Shown here: positions 35,374 to 45,406 of the stretch, in pieces | Layout of the letters: every line of letters begins with the position of its first letter | Numbering within the stretch: position 1 is the first letter of the stretch | Source of the DNA: Aliivibrio sp. S4MY1 | Lineage (GTDB): Bacteria; Pseudomonadota; Gammaproteobacteria; Enterobacterales; Vibrionaceae | Assembly: GCF_028765545.1 (NCBI RefSeq) | Contig: NZ_JARACP010000001.1 | Span: forward strand, 1 to 64,000 | Direction: 5' to 3' | Length of the DNA: 64,000 bases | Translations under genes and position numbers: made by a program | Notes under the pieces: model-generated | Seen by the model: the letters and a program-made list of their open reading frames with translations, nothing else | Databases searched by the model: none | What the model was told of the DNA's origin: nothing

Positions 35374-36993
35374 TTAGTTGAAATTCTTAGGCACTAAAAT
35401 TGTAGGACCTGACTCTTCAAGTGCTTCTGGGTAATCTAGTGTGTAATGTAAACCGCAGCTTTCTTTACGCTCCATTGCACAACGAACCATTAATTCAGAC
35501 ACATCAAGCAGATTTCGCAGTTCGATCAGGTTATTAGATACGCGGAAATTACTGTAGTAATCATGGGTTTCTTGTTTTAATAACTGAATACGACGAAGTG
35601 CTCGCTCTAGACGTTTATCCGTGCGAACAATACCCATATAATCCCACATAAATAGGCGTAGTTCATGCCAGTTATGTTGGATTACTACTTCTTCATCTGA
35701 ACATTCAACCTGACTCTCATCCCAAGCTGGTAATGACGGAGGAAGATCTCGGTTATTTATGTTTTTAATAATATTTTCTGCAGCAGACCATGCGTAAACA
35801 ACGCACTCTAGCAGAGAGTTCGAGGCTAAACGGTTTGCGCCATGAAGACCCGTATAACTCACCTCACCAATTGCAAATAAGCCATCAATGTCCGTTTGAC
35901 CTTGTTTATCAACCATGACACCACCACAAGTGTAGTGGGCCGCTGGTACGATAGGGATCGGCTCTTTTGTCATATCTATACCAAATGAAAGCAGTTTTTC
36001 ATTAATGGTAGGGAAGTGATGATGAATGAAGTCTTCAGGTTTATGGCTGATGTCTAAATACATACAGTCTGCACCTAGGCGTTTCATTTCAAAGTCGATA
36101 GCACGAGCAACGACATCACGAGGTGCTAATTCACCACGCTCATCGAAATCAGGCATAAAACGAGTGCCGTCTGGACGACGCAAATAAGCGCCTTCACCAC
36201 GAAGTGCTTCTGTCATTAGGAAATTACGAGCGTCAGGGTGGAATAGGCACGTAGGGTGAAATTGGTTGAACTCTAAGTTCGCAACTCGACAACCAGCACG
36301 CCAAGCCATTGCTATACCATCACCTGAAGATACGTCAGGGTTTGAAGTATATTGGTAAACTTTAGAAGCGCCGCCTGTTGCTAATACAACAAATTTAGCG
36401 CGAACGGTTTCAACATGCTCGGCATCACGGTTCCAAATATAGGCACCAACGACTTTATCTGCTTCTCCGCCAACTTTATCTTCAGTGATTAAGTCGAGCG
36501 CATTGTGACGTTCAAAAATAGTGATGTTGGGGTGATTTAGAACATTGTCTTGCAGTGAGTTTTGCATTGCTTTGCCGGTAGCATCTGCAGCGTGCAAAAT
36601 ACGGCGATGGCTATGACCACCCTCACGAGTTAAATGAAATTTTGGATCGGTAATGTCGGTTTCTTTTTCATCATCGTGATCAAAAGGAACACCGCCATCA
36701 ATTAACCATTGAACGCAATGTTTCGCATTTTCAGCAATAAAAGTAACAACATCTTTGTCACAAATATGTGCGCCAGCAACTAAGGTATCATCGACATGAG
36801 ACTCTACCGTATCACTTTCATCAAATACGGCAGCAATGCCGCCTTGAGCGTAGTACGTTGAGCCTTCATTACGAGGACCTTTACTTAAAACGATCACCTT
36901 TCCATGTGGTGCGACTCTAAGTGCAAGTGAAAGACCAGCAGCACCACTGCCTATGACTAAAACGTCGCAACTGTGTTCATTGGTTATGTTCAT
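35374..36993 (-). CDS. nadB: L-aspartate oxidase
   Basis: NadB oxidises L-aspartate to iminoaspartate in the first step of NAD synthesis. The 539-residue flavoprotein shows the FAD motif [18 protein letters not shown] and [17 protein letters not shown]. Further along come the HTREGG-type loop ([15 protein letters not shown]), [13 protein letters not shown] with the catalytic region, and [16 protein letters not shown] chose the ATG at 36993 ([12 protein letters not shown]); an upstream in-frame start would add 11 unlikely residues. It diverges from rpoE, as in E. coli. Confidence 0.96.
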   Translation of the reverse strand: MNITNEHSCDVLVIGSGAAGLSLALRVAPHGKVIVLSKGPRNEGSTYYAQGGIAAVFDESDTVESHVDDTLVAGAHICDKDVVTFIAENAKHCVQWLIDGGVPFDHDDEKETDITDPKFHLTREGGHSHRRILHAADATGKAMQNSLQDNVLNHPNITIFERHNALDLITEDKVGGEADKVVGAYIWNRDAEHVETVRAKFVVLATGGASKVYQYTSNPDVSSGDGIAMAWRAGCRVANLEFNQFHPTCLFHPDARNFLMTEALRGEGAYLRRPDGTRFMPDFDERGELAPRDVVARAIDFEMKRLGADCMYLDISHKPEDFIHHHFPTINEKLLSFGIDMTKEPIPIVPAAHYTCGGVMVDKQGQTDIDGLFAIGEVSYTGLHGANRLASNSLLECVVYAWSAAENIIKNINNRDLPPSLPAWDESQVECSDEEVVIQHNWHELRLFMWDYMGIVRTDKRLERALRRIQLLKQETHDYYSNFRVSNNLIELRNLLDVSELMVRCAMERKESCGLHYTLDYPEALEESGPTILVPKNFN

Positions 36994-37310
36994 ATATTCA
37001 TCATTTTCCTGTGATAATCCGATCATTTTACCAGAATCTAGGTGGTTGCGTTATATTTTGAAGTGGAATCTTAAATATCAAGAATAAAAAAGTGAAAATG
37101 AGAGATAAAAACAAGCTAAAAAAAGCCTTAAATTACTCATTGAACTATTAAATTGATAAAAAAATGTAATAATGAAGGAACTTTCTAAAGATTAGAAACT
37201 CATACATAGTGCTCAAGTTAATCGTGGTATAGCTGAATTTATTATCAGCTGTTTGCGTAATCTAAACTTTATGCGCATCTAAGAAGAATAACATGGGAGT
37301 ACCCGCTCCA
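36994..37310. other. Divergent nadB / rpoE promoter region
   Basis: 317 AT-rich bp between nadB (minus) and rpoE (plus). It contains the sigma-E type promoter at 37177-37204. A four-codon frame ATG CGC ATC TAA lies at 37271-37282 within the rpoE leader. No equivalent of the E. coli rseD leader frame was seen. Confidence 0.6.
37177..37204 (+). promoter_or_regulatory. Sigma-E autoregulated promoter of rpoE
   Basis: GGAACTT at 37177-37183, a 16-bp spacer and TCATA at 37200 fit the sigma-E consensus (GGAACTT-N16-TCNAA type). The predicted start site near 37211 gives a leader of about 100 nt before rpoE. Autoregulation of rpoE from such a promoter is established in E. coli. Confidence 0.8.
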
Positions 37311-37889
37311 ATGAGTGAGCAGTTAACAGATCAAGTTTTAATTGAGCGTGTTCAACGTGGTGACAAGCAAGCCTTTAACCATTTGGTAGTTAAATACCAA
37401 AACAAAGTATGTAGTCTTGTTGCTCGTTATGTAAAAAATAGTGGTGATGTACCTGATGTTGCGCAAGAAGCGTTTATTAAAGCGTATCGTGCGTTACCAA
37501 CCTTTCGTGGGGACAGTGCATTTTATACTTGGTTGTATCGAATAGCAGTGAATACAGCGAAGAATTACCTTGTCGCTCAAGGACGTAGACCGCCAGCATC
37601 TGATGTTGATGCGGAAGAAGCAGAATATTATGAAGGGGCAAGTGCCTTAAAAGAGGTCACTAACCCAGAGAATTTATCATTAACCGAGGAATTACGACAA
37701 ATCGTATTTTCGACAATTGATGGTTTACCTGAAGATTTAAAAACAGCAATAACATTACGAGAGCTAGAAGGCTTAAGTTATGAAGATATTGCTGCTGTAA
37801 TGGAGTGTCCAGTAGGTACGGTTCGTTCGCGTATCTTCCGAGCTCGTGAAGTAGTTGAGAAAAAAATCCAACCGCTGATGCAGCGTTAA
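37311..37889 (+). CDS. rpoE: RNA polymerase sigma-E factor
   Basis: RpoE directs transcription of envelope-stress genes. The 192-residue ECF sigma factor begins MSEQLTDQVLIERVQRGDKQ. Region 2 is DVAQEAFIKAYRALPTFRGD and FYTWLYRIAVNTAKNYL, and region 4 is GLSYEDIAAVMECPVGTVRS with RIFRAREVV. I chose the ATG at 37311, which matches the E. coli start and has GGGAG 11 nt upstream; an earlier in-frame ATG at 37293 would add MGVPAP. It is followed by its anti-sigma rseA, rseB and rseC. Confidence 0.98.
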   Translation: MSEQLTDQVLIERVQRGDKQAFNHLVVKYQNKVCSLVARYVKNSGDVPDVAQEAFIKAYRALPTFRGDSAFYTWLYRIAVNTAKNYLVAQGRRPPASDVDAEEAEYYEGASALKEVTNPENLSLTEELRQIVFSTIDGLPEDLKTAITLRELEGLSYEDIAAVMECPVGTVRSRIFRAREVVEKKIQPLMQR

Positions 37890-37918
37890 TTATTTCCAAC
37901 GGTCAAACGGTGAAGACA

Positions 37919-38536
37919 ATGACTGATAAAGAACAAATTTCAGCGTTTATGGATAATGAGGAAATGGACAATGCGTTCATAGAATCCCTATCGCAAACAG
38001 AAAGCGCAGAAACCTGGAAAAATTACCATTTAATTGGTGATGTAATGAGAGGCGAGACGCCTGAAACACAAGAGTGGGATATTGCCGCCAATGTGGCTCT
38101 TGCTCTTGAGGATGAACCTGCTCACCAGTTGAATGATACGGTAACGGAATTCATGCCTTCTCAGCCTACGCCAAGTGAAGCAAAGAAGACAATGCCAAGT
38201 TGGTTGACTCAGTTTAGTCAAGTTGCGATGGCTGCGTGTTTCTCTCTTGTTGTTATTGTTGGTGTTCAGCAATATAACGGTTCAGAAAGCAATGCTATCC
38301 CTGCGAGTGGTGATATTCAGGTACTCGATACTATTCCATTTAGTGGAACGGCAGAGCCTGTGAGTTTAACCCGTGACTCACTAGTAAATAAAACCTCGAC
38401 AGAAGCAGATGTCATGGAGCAGCGTAAGCGTATAAATGCAATGCTGCAAGATTATGAATTACAGCTACGATTGAACGCTCATGATGGTTCGATTGATCGT
38501 GATTTACTAGAGCAAAATACAACATTGGCAGAATAA
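37919..38536 (+). CDS. rseA: Sigma-E anti-sigma factor RseA
   Basis: RseA holds sigma-E at the inner membrane until DegS and RseP cleave it. The 205-residue protein has an N-terminal sigma-binding domain (EQISAFMDNEEMDNAFIESL, then WKNYHLIGDVMRGE). A single membrane helix near residues 103-120 (VAMAACFSLVVIVGVQQY) and a periplasmic RseB-binding tail follow. The ATG at 37919 is preferred over an in-frame GTG three codons earlier. Its last base is shared with the rseB ATG. Confidence 0.96.
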   Translation: MTDKEQISAFMDNEEMDNAFIESLSQTESAETWKNYHLIGDVMRGETPETQEWDIAANVALALEDEPAHQLNDTVTEFMPSQPTPSEAKKTMPSWLTQFSQVAMAACFSLVVIVGVQQYNGSESNAIPASGDIQVLDTIPFSGTAEPVSLTRDSLVNKTSTEADVMEQRKRINAMLQDYELQLRLNAHDGSIDRDLLEQNTTLAE

Positions 38537-39513
38537 TGAAACATATCCTGATCAGCTTTATCGCTTTGATCAGCTTCTTTCCAATAACAGCCTCAGCAGA
38601 AGAAACTCCTTCTGCTGAGGCTTTGTTGCATCAAATGGGAGAGGCGAGTCATAAGCTAAATTACGAACTTTCTTATATTTTGGTTAAGAAAAACAGTATT
38701 GAACCTTTTATGTATCGCCATTCTCACCTGGAGAATATGACGTTATCTCATCTTGTTTATTTAAGTGGTTCAATGCGCGAAGTGATTCGTAGAAATGAAG
38801 AAATCACTTATTTAGAGCAAGGCAGTAAACCTTTTTCTATTCAAGCAGAATCTATTGTTGCTCCTATTATCCCTCTTTTACATAAAGAATTGCCTCTTTT
38901 AAAACAATATTATGATTTTGTATCAATGGGTAGAGCAAGAGAGGCAGGGTCTCCTTCACAAGTGGTTCGCATCGTGTCAAAGGATGGAAACCGTTATTCT
39001 TATATTGTGTGGATTGATGAGCGAAGCAAGCTGCCGTTACGTACTGATTTAGTCAGTAGAGATGGCGACATTATTGAGCAATATAGAGTGGTTTCTTACA
39101 CCGTTAATGATCAAATTGCAGGATTTATGAACCAGCGTTTAGGTGAGGTAGAGTTACCGAAAGTATTGCCGTTACCACCTACGACACAAGAAGAAGCAGC
39201 CTGGTCGATAAAGTGGCTGCCTAGCGGCTTTAAAGCCATTCATTTCAATCGCTATCGTCTTGCTATGAATCAACGAGCAGTTGAAAGCCAAATGTATACA
39301 GATGGATTATTTAATTTCTCCGTGTATATTTCAGAAGCCGATGAATTAAGTCAAAAAGAACAATCAGTACGCCAAGGGCGACGTTCATTGTATAGCTATA
39401 TACAAGGGGATTATGAAATTAGTGTCGTTGGCGATATTCCTGTTGTTACAGCAAAACGTATCGCTGATTCCATTGTTTTTCGTCCCTCTGTATTAAAAAA
39501 TGAGGATAAATAA
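38536..39513 (+). CDS. rseB: Sigma-E regulatory protein RseB
   Basis: RseB is the periplasmic protein that shields RseA from DegS and senses lipopolysaccharide. The 325-residue protein has a signal peptide (residues 1-21, ending ITASA) and the MucB/RseB two-domain fold. LNYELSYILVKKNSIEPFMY near 38 lies in the large lipid-binding domain, and the WSIKWLPSGFKAIHFNRYRL stretch near 223 is in the small domain. It starts at the last base of rseA and is followed 5 bp later by rseC. Confidence 0.96.
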   Translation: MKHILISFIALISFFPITASAEETPSAEALLHQMGEASHKLNYELSYILVKKNSIEPFMYRHSHLENMTLSHLVYLSGSMREVIRRNEEITYLEQGSKPFSIQAESIVAPIIPLLHKELPLLKQYYDFVSMGRAREAGSPSQVVRIVSKDGNRYSYIVWIDERSKLPLRTDLVSRDGDIIEQYRVVSYTVNDQIAGFMNQRLGEVELPKVLPLPPTTQEEAAWSIKWLPSGFKAIHFNRYRLAMNQRAVESQMYTDGLFNFSVYISEADELSQKEQSVRQGRRSLYSYIQGDYEISVVGDIPVVTAKRIADSIVFRPSVLKNEDK

Positions 39514-39518
39514 CGCCT

Positions 39519-40004
39519 ATGATGACAGCGTTAGCGACAGTACTTGATATTCAAGATGACATAGTTGTTGTTGGTTGCCAGCAGAAAAGCAGTTGTAACC
39601 ATTGTTCATCGAAAGATTCTTGTGGTACAGGTATTGTATCAAAGGTACTTCCAGGAAAGGTGCATCACTGGGCTTTTCATACCGATAAAAAATTAACCAT
39701 TGGTCAAATGGTAGAAATTGGTTTACCTGAAAAGAACCTACTTCAGTCCGCTGCTATTGTATATTTAGTGCCGTTATTCTTTTTACTCATTGGGGCGTTT
39801 ATTTCTGATGCGCTTATTTCTCCACTTGTGGGAGTTGGTGAGCTAACAACCATCGTGGTTGCTGCGCTTTCATCATGGGGCGGGTATGTGCTTGCGAAAT
39901 CACTTTCTCACCGAATTGAGCAGAATACAGAACAACAAGTTAGCTTGATCCGTGTCCTCGGTGAGCCAGTTTCTGACACTATCTCAGTAAATGCTGCACG
40001 ATAA
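39519..40004 (+). CDS. rseC: Sigma-E regulatory protein RseC
   Basis: RseC/MucC is an inner-membrane protein of the sigma-E operon; E. coli RseC has also been linked to SoxR reduction. The 161-residue protein has a four-cysteine cluster near residues 20-36 (CQQKSSCNHCSSKDSC), possibly metal- or cluster-binding. Two membrane helices follow, near 77-96 and 105-125, and then a basic tail. It is last in rpoE-rseABC; lepA follows after 89 bp without an obvious terminator. Confidence 0.93.
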   Translation: MMTALATVLDIQDDIVVVGCQQKSSCNHCSSKDSCGTGIVSKVLPGKVHHWAFHTDKKLTIGQMVEIGLPEKNLLQSAAIVYLVPLFFLLIGAFISDALISPLVGVGELTTIVVAALSSWGGYVLAKSLSHRIEQNTEQQVSLIRVLGEPVSDTISVNAAR

Positions 40005-40093
40005 GATAGCGACTTGCGACGAAATTGGGTAGAATCCCACAACTTGATCTCACGATCCAATCCCATTAACTAATTGAGTTTGTCACATCATTT

Positions 40094-41887
40094 ATGAAGC
40101 ACATTCGTAATTTTTCTATTATTGCCCATATCGATCACGGTAAATCGACACTATCTGACCGCCTAATCCAAGTTTGTGGTGGCCTGTCAGACCGTGAAAT
40201 GGCTGCACAAGTTCTTGATTCAATGGATCTAGAACGTGAACGTGGTATCACCATCAAAGCCCAGAGTGTGACGCTCGACTATACGGCTAACGATGGTGAG
40301 ACTTATCAACTAAACTTTATCGACACTCCTGGACACGTTGACTTCTCTTATGAAGTATCGCGTTCACTTGCTGCCTGTGAAGGTGCGCTATTGGTGGTCG
40401 ATGCGGGTCAAGGTGTAGAAGCACAGACTCTAGCAAACTGTTATACCGCAATCGAAATGGATCTAGAAGTTGTGCCAATCTTAAATAAGATTGACTTACC
40501 AGCGGCAGATCCAGATCGTGTAGCTGAAGAAATTGAAGAAATCGTTGGTATTGATGCAACAGATGCAACGCGTTGTTCTGCTAAGACTGGCCTAGGTGTT
40601 GATGAAGTTCTTGAAACTATCGTTAAGTCTATTCCTGCACCAGAAGGTGATCCAGACGGCCCAACACAAGCGCTGATCATTGACTCATGGTTTGATAACT
40701 ACTTAGGTGTTGTTTCTCTTGTTCGAATCAAAAATGGTTCACTAAAGAAAAATGACAAGATCAAAGTAATGAGCACAGGGCAAGTTTGGGGTATCGACCG
40801 TATTGGTATCTTCACTCCAAAACAAATTGATACCGATGGATTAAACACCGGTGAAGTTGGCTGGGTAGTTTGTGGTATTAAAGATATCCTAGGTGCTCCA
40901 GTGGGTGATACCTTGACTCATGCGAAGGGTGGCTGTGAAGAGCGTCTACCTGGTTTCCAAAAAGTGAAACCACAAGTGTATGCAGGTTTGTTCCCAGTCT
41001 CTTCTGATGATTATGAAAACTTCCGTGATGCATTAGGCAAGTTAAGTCTGAATGACGCTTCTCTGTTTTATGAACCAGAAAGTTCGGCAGCACTTGGCTT
41101 TGGTTTCCGTTGTGGCTTCCTTGGTATGCTTCACATGGAAATCATCCAAGAGCGTCTAGAGCGTGAATACGATCTTGATCTGATCACGACAGCACCAACG
41201 GTAGTTTACGAAGTGGTATTAAATAACGGTGATTTACTGTACGTAGATAGCCCATCAAAATTACCAGCAGTAAATGATTTAGATGAAATTCGTGAACCAA
41301 TTGCTCGTTGTAATATCTTAGTACCAGCAGATTACTTAGGTAATGTGATCAGTCTATGTATTGAAAAACGTGGTGTTCAAGTTGATATGGTTTATCACGG
41401 TAACCAAGTAGCGTTGACTTATGATATTCCAATGTCAGAGGTAGTTTTAGACTTCTTTGACCGATTGAAATCAACGTCTCGTGGTTATGCATCATTAGAT
41501 TACAACTTCCAACGTTATGAACAGTCAAACATGGTTCGTGTTGATGTATTAATCAATGGTGACAGAGTTGATGCACTTGCTATCATTACTCACCACGATA
41601 ATGCACAAAGCCGCGGTCGTTTATTGGTTGAGAAAATGAAAGAATTCATTCCTCGTCAAATGTTTGATATTGCGATTCAGGCAGCGATTGGTGCTCACAT
41701 TATTGCGCGTTCAACGGTTAAGCAGTTACGTAAAAACGTAATCGCAAAATGTTACGGTGGCGATATTAGCCGTAAGAAAAAACTGTTGAAGAAGCAGAAA
41801 GAAGGTAAGAAACGTATGAAGCAGATTGGTAATGTTGAATTACCTCAAGAAGCTTTCCTTGCGATTCTTCATGTAGGTAAAGATTAA
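40094..41887 (+). CDS. lepA: Elongation factor 4 (LepA)
   Basis: LepA is a ribosome-associated GTPase that affects initiation and back-translocation under stress. The 597-residue protein has the G1 motif [10 protein letters not shown], switch [16 protein letters not shown] and the SAKTG motif. EF-G-like domains follow, then the LepA-specific C-terminal domain with many lysines ([20 protein letters not shown]). The length is close to the E. coli protein (599). No strong Shine-Dalgarno is visible before the ATG. The lepA-lepB-rnc-era-recO-pdxJ-acpS order is standard for gamma-proteobacteria. Confidence 0.97.
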   Translation: MKHIRNFSIIAHIDHGKSTLSDRLIQVCGGLSDREMAAQVLDSMDLERERGITIKAQSVTLDYTANDGETYQLNFIDTPGHVDFSYEVSRSLAACEGALLVVDAGQGVEAQTLANCYTAIEMDLEVVPILNKIDLPAADPDRVAEEIEEIVGIDATDATRCSAKTGLGVDEVLETIVKSIPAPEGDPDGPTQALIIDSWFDNYLGVVSLVRIKNGSLKKNDKIKVMSTGQVWGIDRIGIFTPKQIDTDGLNTGEVGWVVCGIKDILGAPVGDTLTHAKGGCEERLPGFQKVKPQVYAGLFPVSSDDYENFRDALGKLSLNDASLFYEPESSAALGFGFRCGFLGMLHMEIIQERLEREYDLDLITTAPTVVYEVVLNNGDLLYVDSPSKLPAVNDLDEIREPIARCNILVPADYLGNVISLCIEKRGVQVDMVYHGNQVALTYDIPMSEVVLDFFDRLKSTSRGYASLDYNFQRYEQSNMVRVDVLINGDRVDALAIITHHDNAQSRGRLLVEKMKEFIPRQMFDIAIQAAIGAHIIARSTVKQLRKNVIAKCYGGDISRKKKLLKKQKEGKKRMKQIGNVELPQEAFLAILHVGKD

Positions 41888-41939
41888 TAGGTCATCACTG
41901 ATTATTCAGAGTGACGTAAATTAAGCTTTATTACAGCTC

Positions 41940-41977
41940 AAAGAAAGCGATGATCACTGGTCTTCGCTTTCTTTGTT
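41940..41977 (+). terminator. Hairpin between lepA and lepB, possible weak terminator
   Basis: An 11-bp perfect stem AAAGAAAGCGA / TCGCTTTCTTT with a 13-nt loop is followed by a poor T-run (GTTATT). It may attenuate rather than stop transcription into lepB. Confidence 0.5.
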
Positions 41978-42005
41978 ATTGCAACACTTAACTTAAGGGA
42001 ATGAA

Positions 42006-42908
42006 ATGGCGAACACTTTTTCACTAATTTTAGTTCTAGTAACCCTATTTACAGGGGTTATTTGGGCTATTGATAAATTCGTTTGGGCTCCAAAGCGTAA
42101 GCAAAAAATTGCAGCAGCGAGAGAACAAGCGGGTGGACAAGTTGATGAAGCAACACTAGCAAAAGTCGCACCTCAACCGGGGTGGGTAGAGCAGTCTGTT
42201 TCAATTTTTCCAGTGATTGGCCTTGTGTTAGTGTTGCGCTCATTTATTTATGAGCCGTTCCAGATCCCATCCGGTTCGATGATGCCGACGCTTTTAGTCG
42301 GTGATTTTATCTTGGTTGAAAAATTCTCATATGGAATTAAAGACCCTGTTTGGCGTTCACAACTTGTAGAAACGGGTAAGCCTGAGCGTGGTGATATTGT
42401 TGTATTCAAATACCCACCTCAACCAAATATCGACTATATTAAACGTGTAGTAGGTGAACCAGGCGATACCGTAATTTACAGCTCTTCGAAGCAGTTGTGT
42501 ATTAAGCCAAAAGGTGAGAGCAAGTGTAACATCATCCCGTTAACGAACATGAAAGACAGTGAATTCATGCAAGATCGTACTAACCTAGTTCAGTATACTG
42601 AGCAGTTAGCAAAAGAGACAACGCATGATATTTTGGTTAACCCTATGAGAGCTGATCGTGTATCTATGTACCAACCACGACCAGGTTACAATGAATGGGT
42701 TGTACCAGAAGGAAACTACTTTGTGATGGGCGATAATCGTGACAACAGTGCTGACAGTCGTTACTGGGGATTTGTCCCTGAAGCGAATCTGGTTGGTAAA
42801 GCGGTCGGGATCTGGATCAGCTTTGAATTTGAACGTGGTAGCGATAGTGTGCTGCCTTCCTTTATTCCTACTGGTGTGCGTTTTAACCGCATCGGTGGCA
42901 TAGACTGA
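42006..42908 (+). CDS. lepB: Signal peptidase I
   Basis: LepB cleaves signal peptides from exported proteins at the periplasmic face of the inner membrane. The 300-residue protein has two N-terminal membrane helices (about 4-22 and 64-80). The catalytic Ser91 is in IPSGSMMPTLLVGDF, the catalytic Lys146 in YIKRVVGEPGD, and box E is MGDNRDNSADSRYWGFVP. Compared with the 324-residue E. coli enzyme it is slightly shorter in the periplasmic insertion. An AAGGGA ribosome binding site precedes the start. Confidence 0.97.
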   Translation: MANTFSLILVLVTLFTGVIWAIDKFVWAPKRKQKIAAAREQAGGQVDEATLAKVAPQPGWVEQSVSIFPVIGLVLVLRSFIYEPFQIPSGSMMPTLLVGDFILVEKFSYGIKDPVWRSQLVETGKPERGDIVVFKYPPQPNIDYIKRVVGEPGDTVIYSSSKQLCIKPKGESKCNIIPLTNMKDSEFMQDRTNLVQYTEQLAKETTHDILVNPMRADRVSMYQPRPGYNEWVVPEGNYFVMGDNRDNSADSRYWGFVPEANLVGKAVGIWISFEFERGSDSVLPSFIPTGVRFNRIGGID

Positions 42909-42918
42909 TTGAACGATT

Positions 42919-43590
42919 ATGAATGCTTCATTACAACGCCTAGAGAAAAAAATAGGCTATCAATTTAAAGATGAAAATTATTTAAAATTAGCACTGACTC
43001 ACCGTAGTGCTAATGGTACTCACAATGAACGTTTAGAGTTTTTAGGCGATTCAATTTTGAGTTTTGTTATTGCTGATGAGTTGTATCACCGTTTTCCTAA
43101 AGTGGATGAAGGTGATATGAGTCGTATGCGTGCAACCTTAGTTCGTGGGCATACATTAGCTGAGCTTGGTCGTGAGTTTCAGTTAGGAGATTACCTATAC
43201 TTAGGCCCAGGTGAGCTTAAAAGTGGTGGCTTCCGTCGTGATTCAATTTTAGCGGATGCGGTTGAAGCGATTATTGGTGCTATTTATTTAGACAGCGATA
43301 CAGAAACAATTCGTAGAATCATTCTGTCTTGGTACCAAACACGTCTTGATTCGATTGAGCCAGGTGTTTCTCAAAAAGATCCAAAAACACGTCTTCAAGA
43401 ATACCTACAAGGTCGTCGTAAACCATTACCAACGTACACAGTAACAAAAATTAAAGGTGAAGCTCATAATCAAGAGTTCACAATTGAATGTATCGTGGCT
43501 GGCTTGGATACGCCGGTTATCGGAAAAGGAAGTAGCCGCCGCAAGGCAGAACAGTCGGCTGCTGACATAGCATTAGGACAATTAAACTAA
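42919..43590 (+). CDS. rnc: Ribonuclease III
   Basis: RNase III cuts double-stranded RNA in rRNA precursors and regulatory RNAs. The 223-residue protein has the signature [15 protein letters not shown] near residues 36-50, with the catalytic Glu and Asp. [15 protein letters not shown] near 114 holds the second acidic pair. A C-terminal double-stranded RNA-binding domain ([20 protein letters not shown] and [18 protein letters not shown]) follows. Its last base overlaps the era start. In E. coli rnc autoregulates by cleaving its own leader; I cannot judge that here. Confidence 0.98.
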   Translation: MNASLQRLEKKIGYQFKDENYLKLALTHRSANGTHNERLEFLGDSILSFVIADELYHRFPKVDEGDMSRMRATLVRGHTLAELGREFQLGDYLYLGPGELKSGGFRRDSILADAVEAIIGAIYLDSDTETIRRIILSWYQTRLDSIEPGVSQKDPKTRLQEYLQGRRKPLPTYTVTKIKGEAHNQEFTIECIVAGLDTPVIGKGSSRRKAEQSAADIALGQLN

Positions 43591-44555
43591 TGTCAGATGA
43601 AAAAGAATTCGATCTAGATGCATACTTTGCATCTTCAGAAAAAACAGAAACAAGTGACAATCAACACTGTGGTTTTATTGCGATTGTTGGCCGTCCAAAC
43701 GTGGGTAAATCAACCCTTCTTAACCAAATATTAGGTCAGAAGATTTCGATTACATCACGTAAACCTCAGACAACTCGCCACCGTATTATGGGTGTTGATA
43801 CTGAAGGGGATTATCAAGCAATCTATGTTGATACTCCAGGTCTTCATATTGAAGAAAAACGTGCAATTAACCGTCTAATGAACCGAGCAGCAAATTCATC
43901 GTTAAGTGATGTGAATTTAGTTTTATTCTTGGTGGATGGCACGCACTGGACACCAGATGATGAAATGGTATTGAACAAGCTGAAAAAAGCAGAGTTCCCT
44001 ACGGTTTTATTAGTAAACAAAGTAGATAACGTTAAAGATAAAAATGATGTGATGCAGCATCTGCAAACCATGACGGAAAAAATGGATTTTGTTGATGTTG
44101 TGCCAATTTCAGCAAAATCAGGCTCTAATGTTGATGTTGTGCAAAAATTGGTTCGTCAACATTTACCAAAAGCAGTACATCACTTCCCTGAAGAGTATGT
44201 TACTGACCGTTCTCAACGTTTTATGGCATCTGAAATTATCCGTGAAAAGCTAATGCGTTTTACGGGTGAAGAGCTACCATATTCAGTTACGGTTGAGATC
44301 GAACGTTTTGATTACAACCCTAAAATGGATGGTTTCCATATTAACGGTTTGATCCTTGTTGAACGCCATGGCCAGAAAAAAATGGTTATCGGTAAGAACG
44401 GCGAGAAAATTAAAACGATCGGTCGTGAAGCTCGTATTGATATGGAAGAACTGTTTGACCGTAAAGTGTATTTAGAGCTTTGGGTTAAAGTGAAATCTGG
44501 ATGGGCTGATGATGAGCGAGCACTTCGTTCTCTAGGTTACATCGATGATTTATAG
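43590..44555 (+). CDS. era: GTPase Era
   Basis: Era is an essential GTPase that binds 16S rRNA and assists 30S maturation. The 321-residue protein has G1 [13 protein letters not shown] near 34, switch [13 protein letters not shown]3 DTPGLH, G4 NKVDNV and G5 SAKSG. A C-terminal KH domain follows ([20 protein letters not shown]). An N-terminal extension of about 20 acidic residues makes it longer than E. coli Era (301). It overlaps rnc by one base. A large palindromic element follows before recO. Confidence 0.97.
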   Translation: MSDEKEFDLDAYFASSEKTETSDNQHCGFIAIVGRPNVGKSTLLNQILGQKISITSRKPQTTRHRIMGVDTEGDYQAIYVDTPGLHIEEKRAINRLMNRAANSSLSDVNLVLFLVDGTHWTPDDEMVLNKLKKAEFPTVLLVNKVDNVKDKNDVMQHLQTMTEKMDFVDVVPISAKSGSNVDVVQKLVRQHLPKAVHHFPEEYVTDRSQRFMASEIIREKLMRFTGEELPYSVTVEIERFDYNPKMDGFHINGLILVERHGQKKMVIGKNGEKIKTIGREARIDMEELFDRKVYLELWVKVKSGWADDERALRSLGYIDDL

Positions 44556-44562
44556 AGAAAGC

Positions 44563-44671
44563 AGGGTTCAGATCGGTCGCAAGCTCCCTTAAAGGGTTCA
44601 GAAGAGCCGCGGTAGGCATCGAGTCTTACCGCGGCTCTTCTAAAATCTGCAAGCGAAGCGATCTGAACTCT
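44563..44671. repeat. 109-bp nested palindromic element
   Basis: The outer arms 44563-44575 and 44659-44671 pair over 13 bp (one G-T). A TCGC / GCGA inner pair follows, then a CCCTT-A-AAGGG mini-palindrome (44586-44596). The core is a perfect 15-bp stem AGAAGAGCCGCGGTA / TACCGCGGCTCTTCT (44600-44614 and 44627-44641) with a 12-nt loop. GGGTTCAGA is directly repeated at 44564 and 44594. The arms are far more GC-rich than the flanks. This looks like a REP/MITE-type extragenic palindrome rather than a terminator, since no T-run follows. Only one copy is in the window, so repeat status is inference. Confidence 0.7.
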
Positions 44672-44689
44672 TATTTATAGGTAAGAAAC

Positions 44690-45406
44690 GTGGAAGAAGG
44701 CCTACAGCGCTGTTTTGTCCTGCACCGAAGACCATATAGTGAAAGCAGTCTAATTTTAGATGTGTTTAGTGAAGAGTATGGCCGTTTATCTATTATCTCC
44801 AAAGGGGCGCGAAGCAAGCGTTCTAATCTAAAAGGCGTACTGCAAGCGTTTACCCCATTATTAATGAAATGGTCTGGTAAAGGCTCTATGCGCACACTGC
44901 GACAAGCTGAAACCATTAGCTTGGGTATTCCACTATCAGGCATTAATCTTTACTCTGCCATGTACATCAATGAATTAATCGTTCGAGTAATAGAGCAAGA
45001 AACGCCGTATCCAGCCCTATTTTTAGATTACCTCACTGCTCTTACCGAGCTTGCTCAAAGTTCAAATCCTGAACCAGCATTAAGACGTTTTGAGTTAGCG
45101 CTTTTATCTTCATTAGGTTATGGCGTTGATTTTTTACATTGTGCAGGCAGTGGTGAAATGGTTTCTCCAGAGATGACTTATCGTTATCGTGAGCAACAAG
45201 GCTTTATGGCCTCTATACGTCATGACCCTTTAATGAGCTTTAAAGGTAATGAGTTAATTGCCATTAGTGAGCGTCGATTTGCCACCCCTGAGCAATTAAA
45301 AGCAGCAAAACGCTTTACACGCATAGCACTAAAGCCGTATCTTGGCGGCAAGCCCCTAAAAAGTAGGGAACTGTTTCTTCCAAGAACAAGGAGTATTCTA
45401 AAATGA
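44690..45406 (+). CDS. recO: DNA repair protein RecO
   Basis: RecO acts with RecR to load RecA on SSB-coated DNA in RecF-pathway recombination. The 238-residue protein starts [20 protein letters not shown], an OB-fold N-terminus typical of RecO. It is followed by [20 protein letters not shown] and a helical C-terminal part with a single Cys in [12 protein letters not shown]. The start is GTG at 44690, only 19 bp after the palindromic element. The last four bases overlap the pdxJ start. Confidence 0.95.
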   Translation: MEEGLQRCFVLHRRPYSESSLILDVFSEEYGRLSIISKGARSKRSNLKGVLQAFTPLLMKWSGKGSMRTLRQAETISLGIPLSGINLYSAMYINELIVRVIEQETPYPALFLDYLTALTELAQSSNPEPALRRFELALLSSLGYGVDFLHCAGSGEMVSPEMTYRYREQQGFMASIRHDPLMSFKGNELIAISERRFATPEQLKAAKRFTRIALKPYLGGKPLKSRELFLPRTRSILK

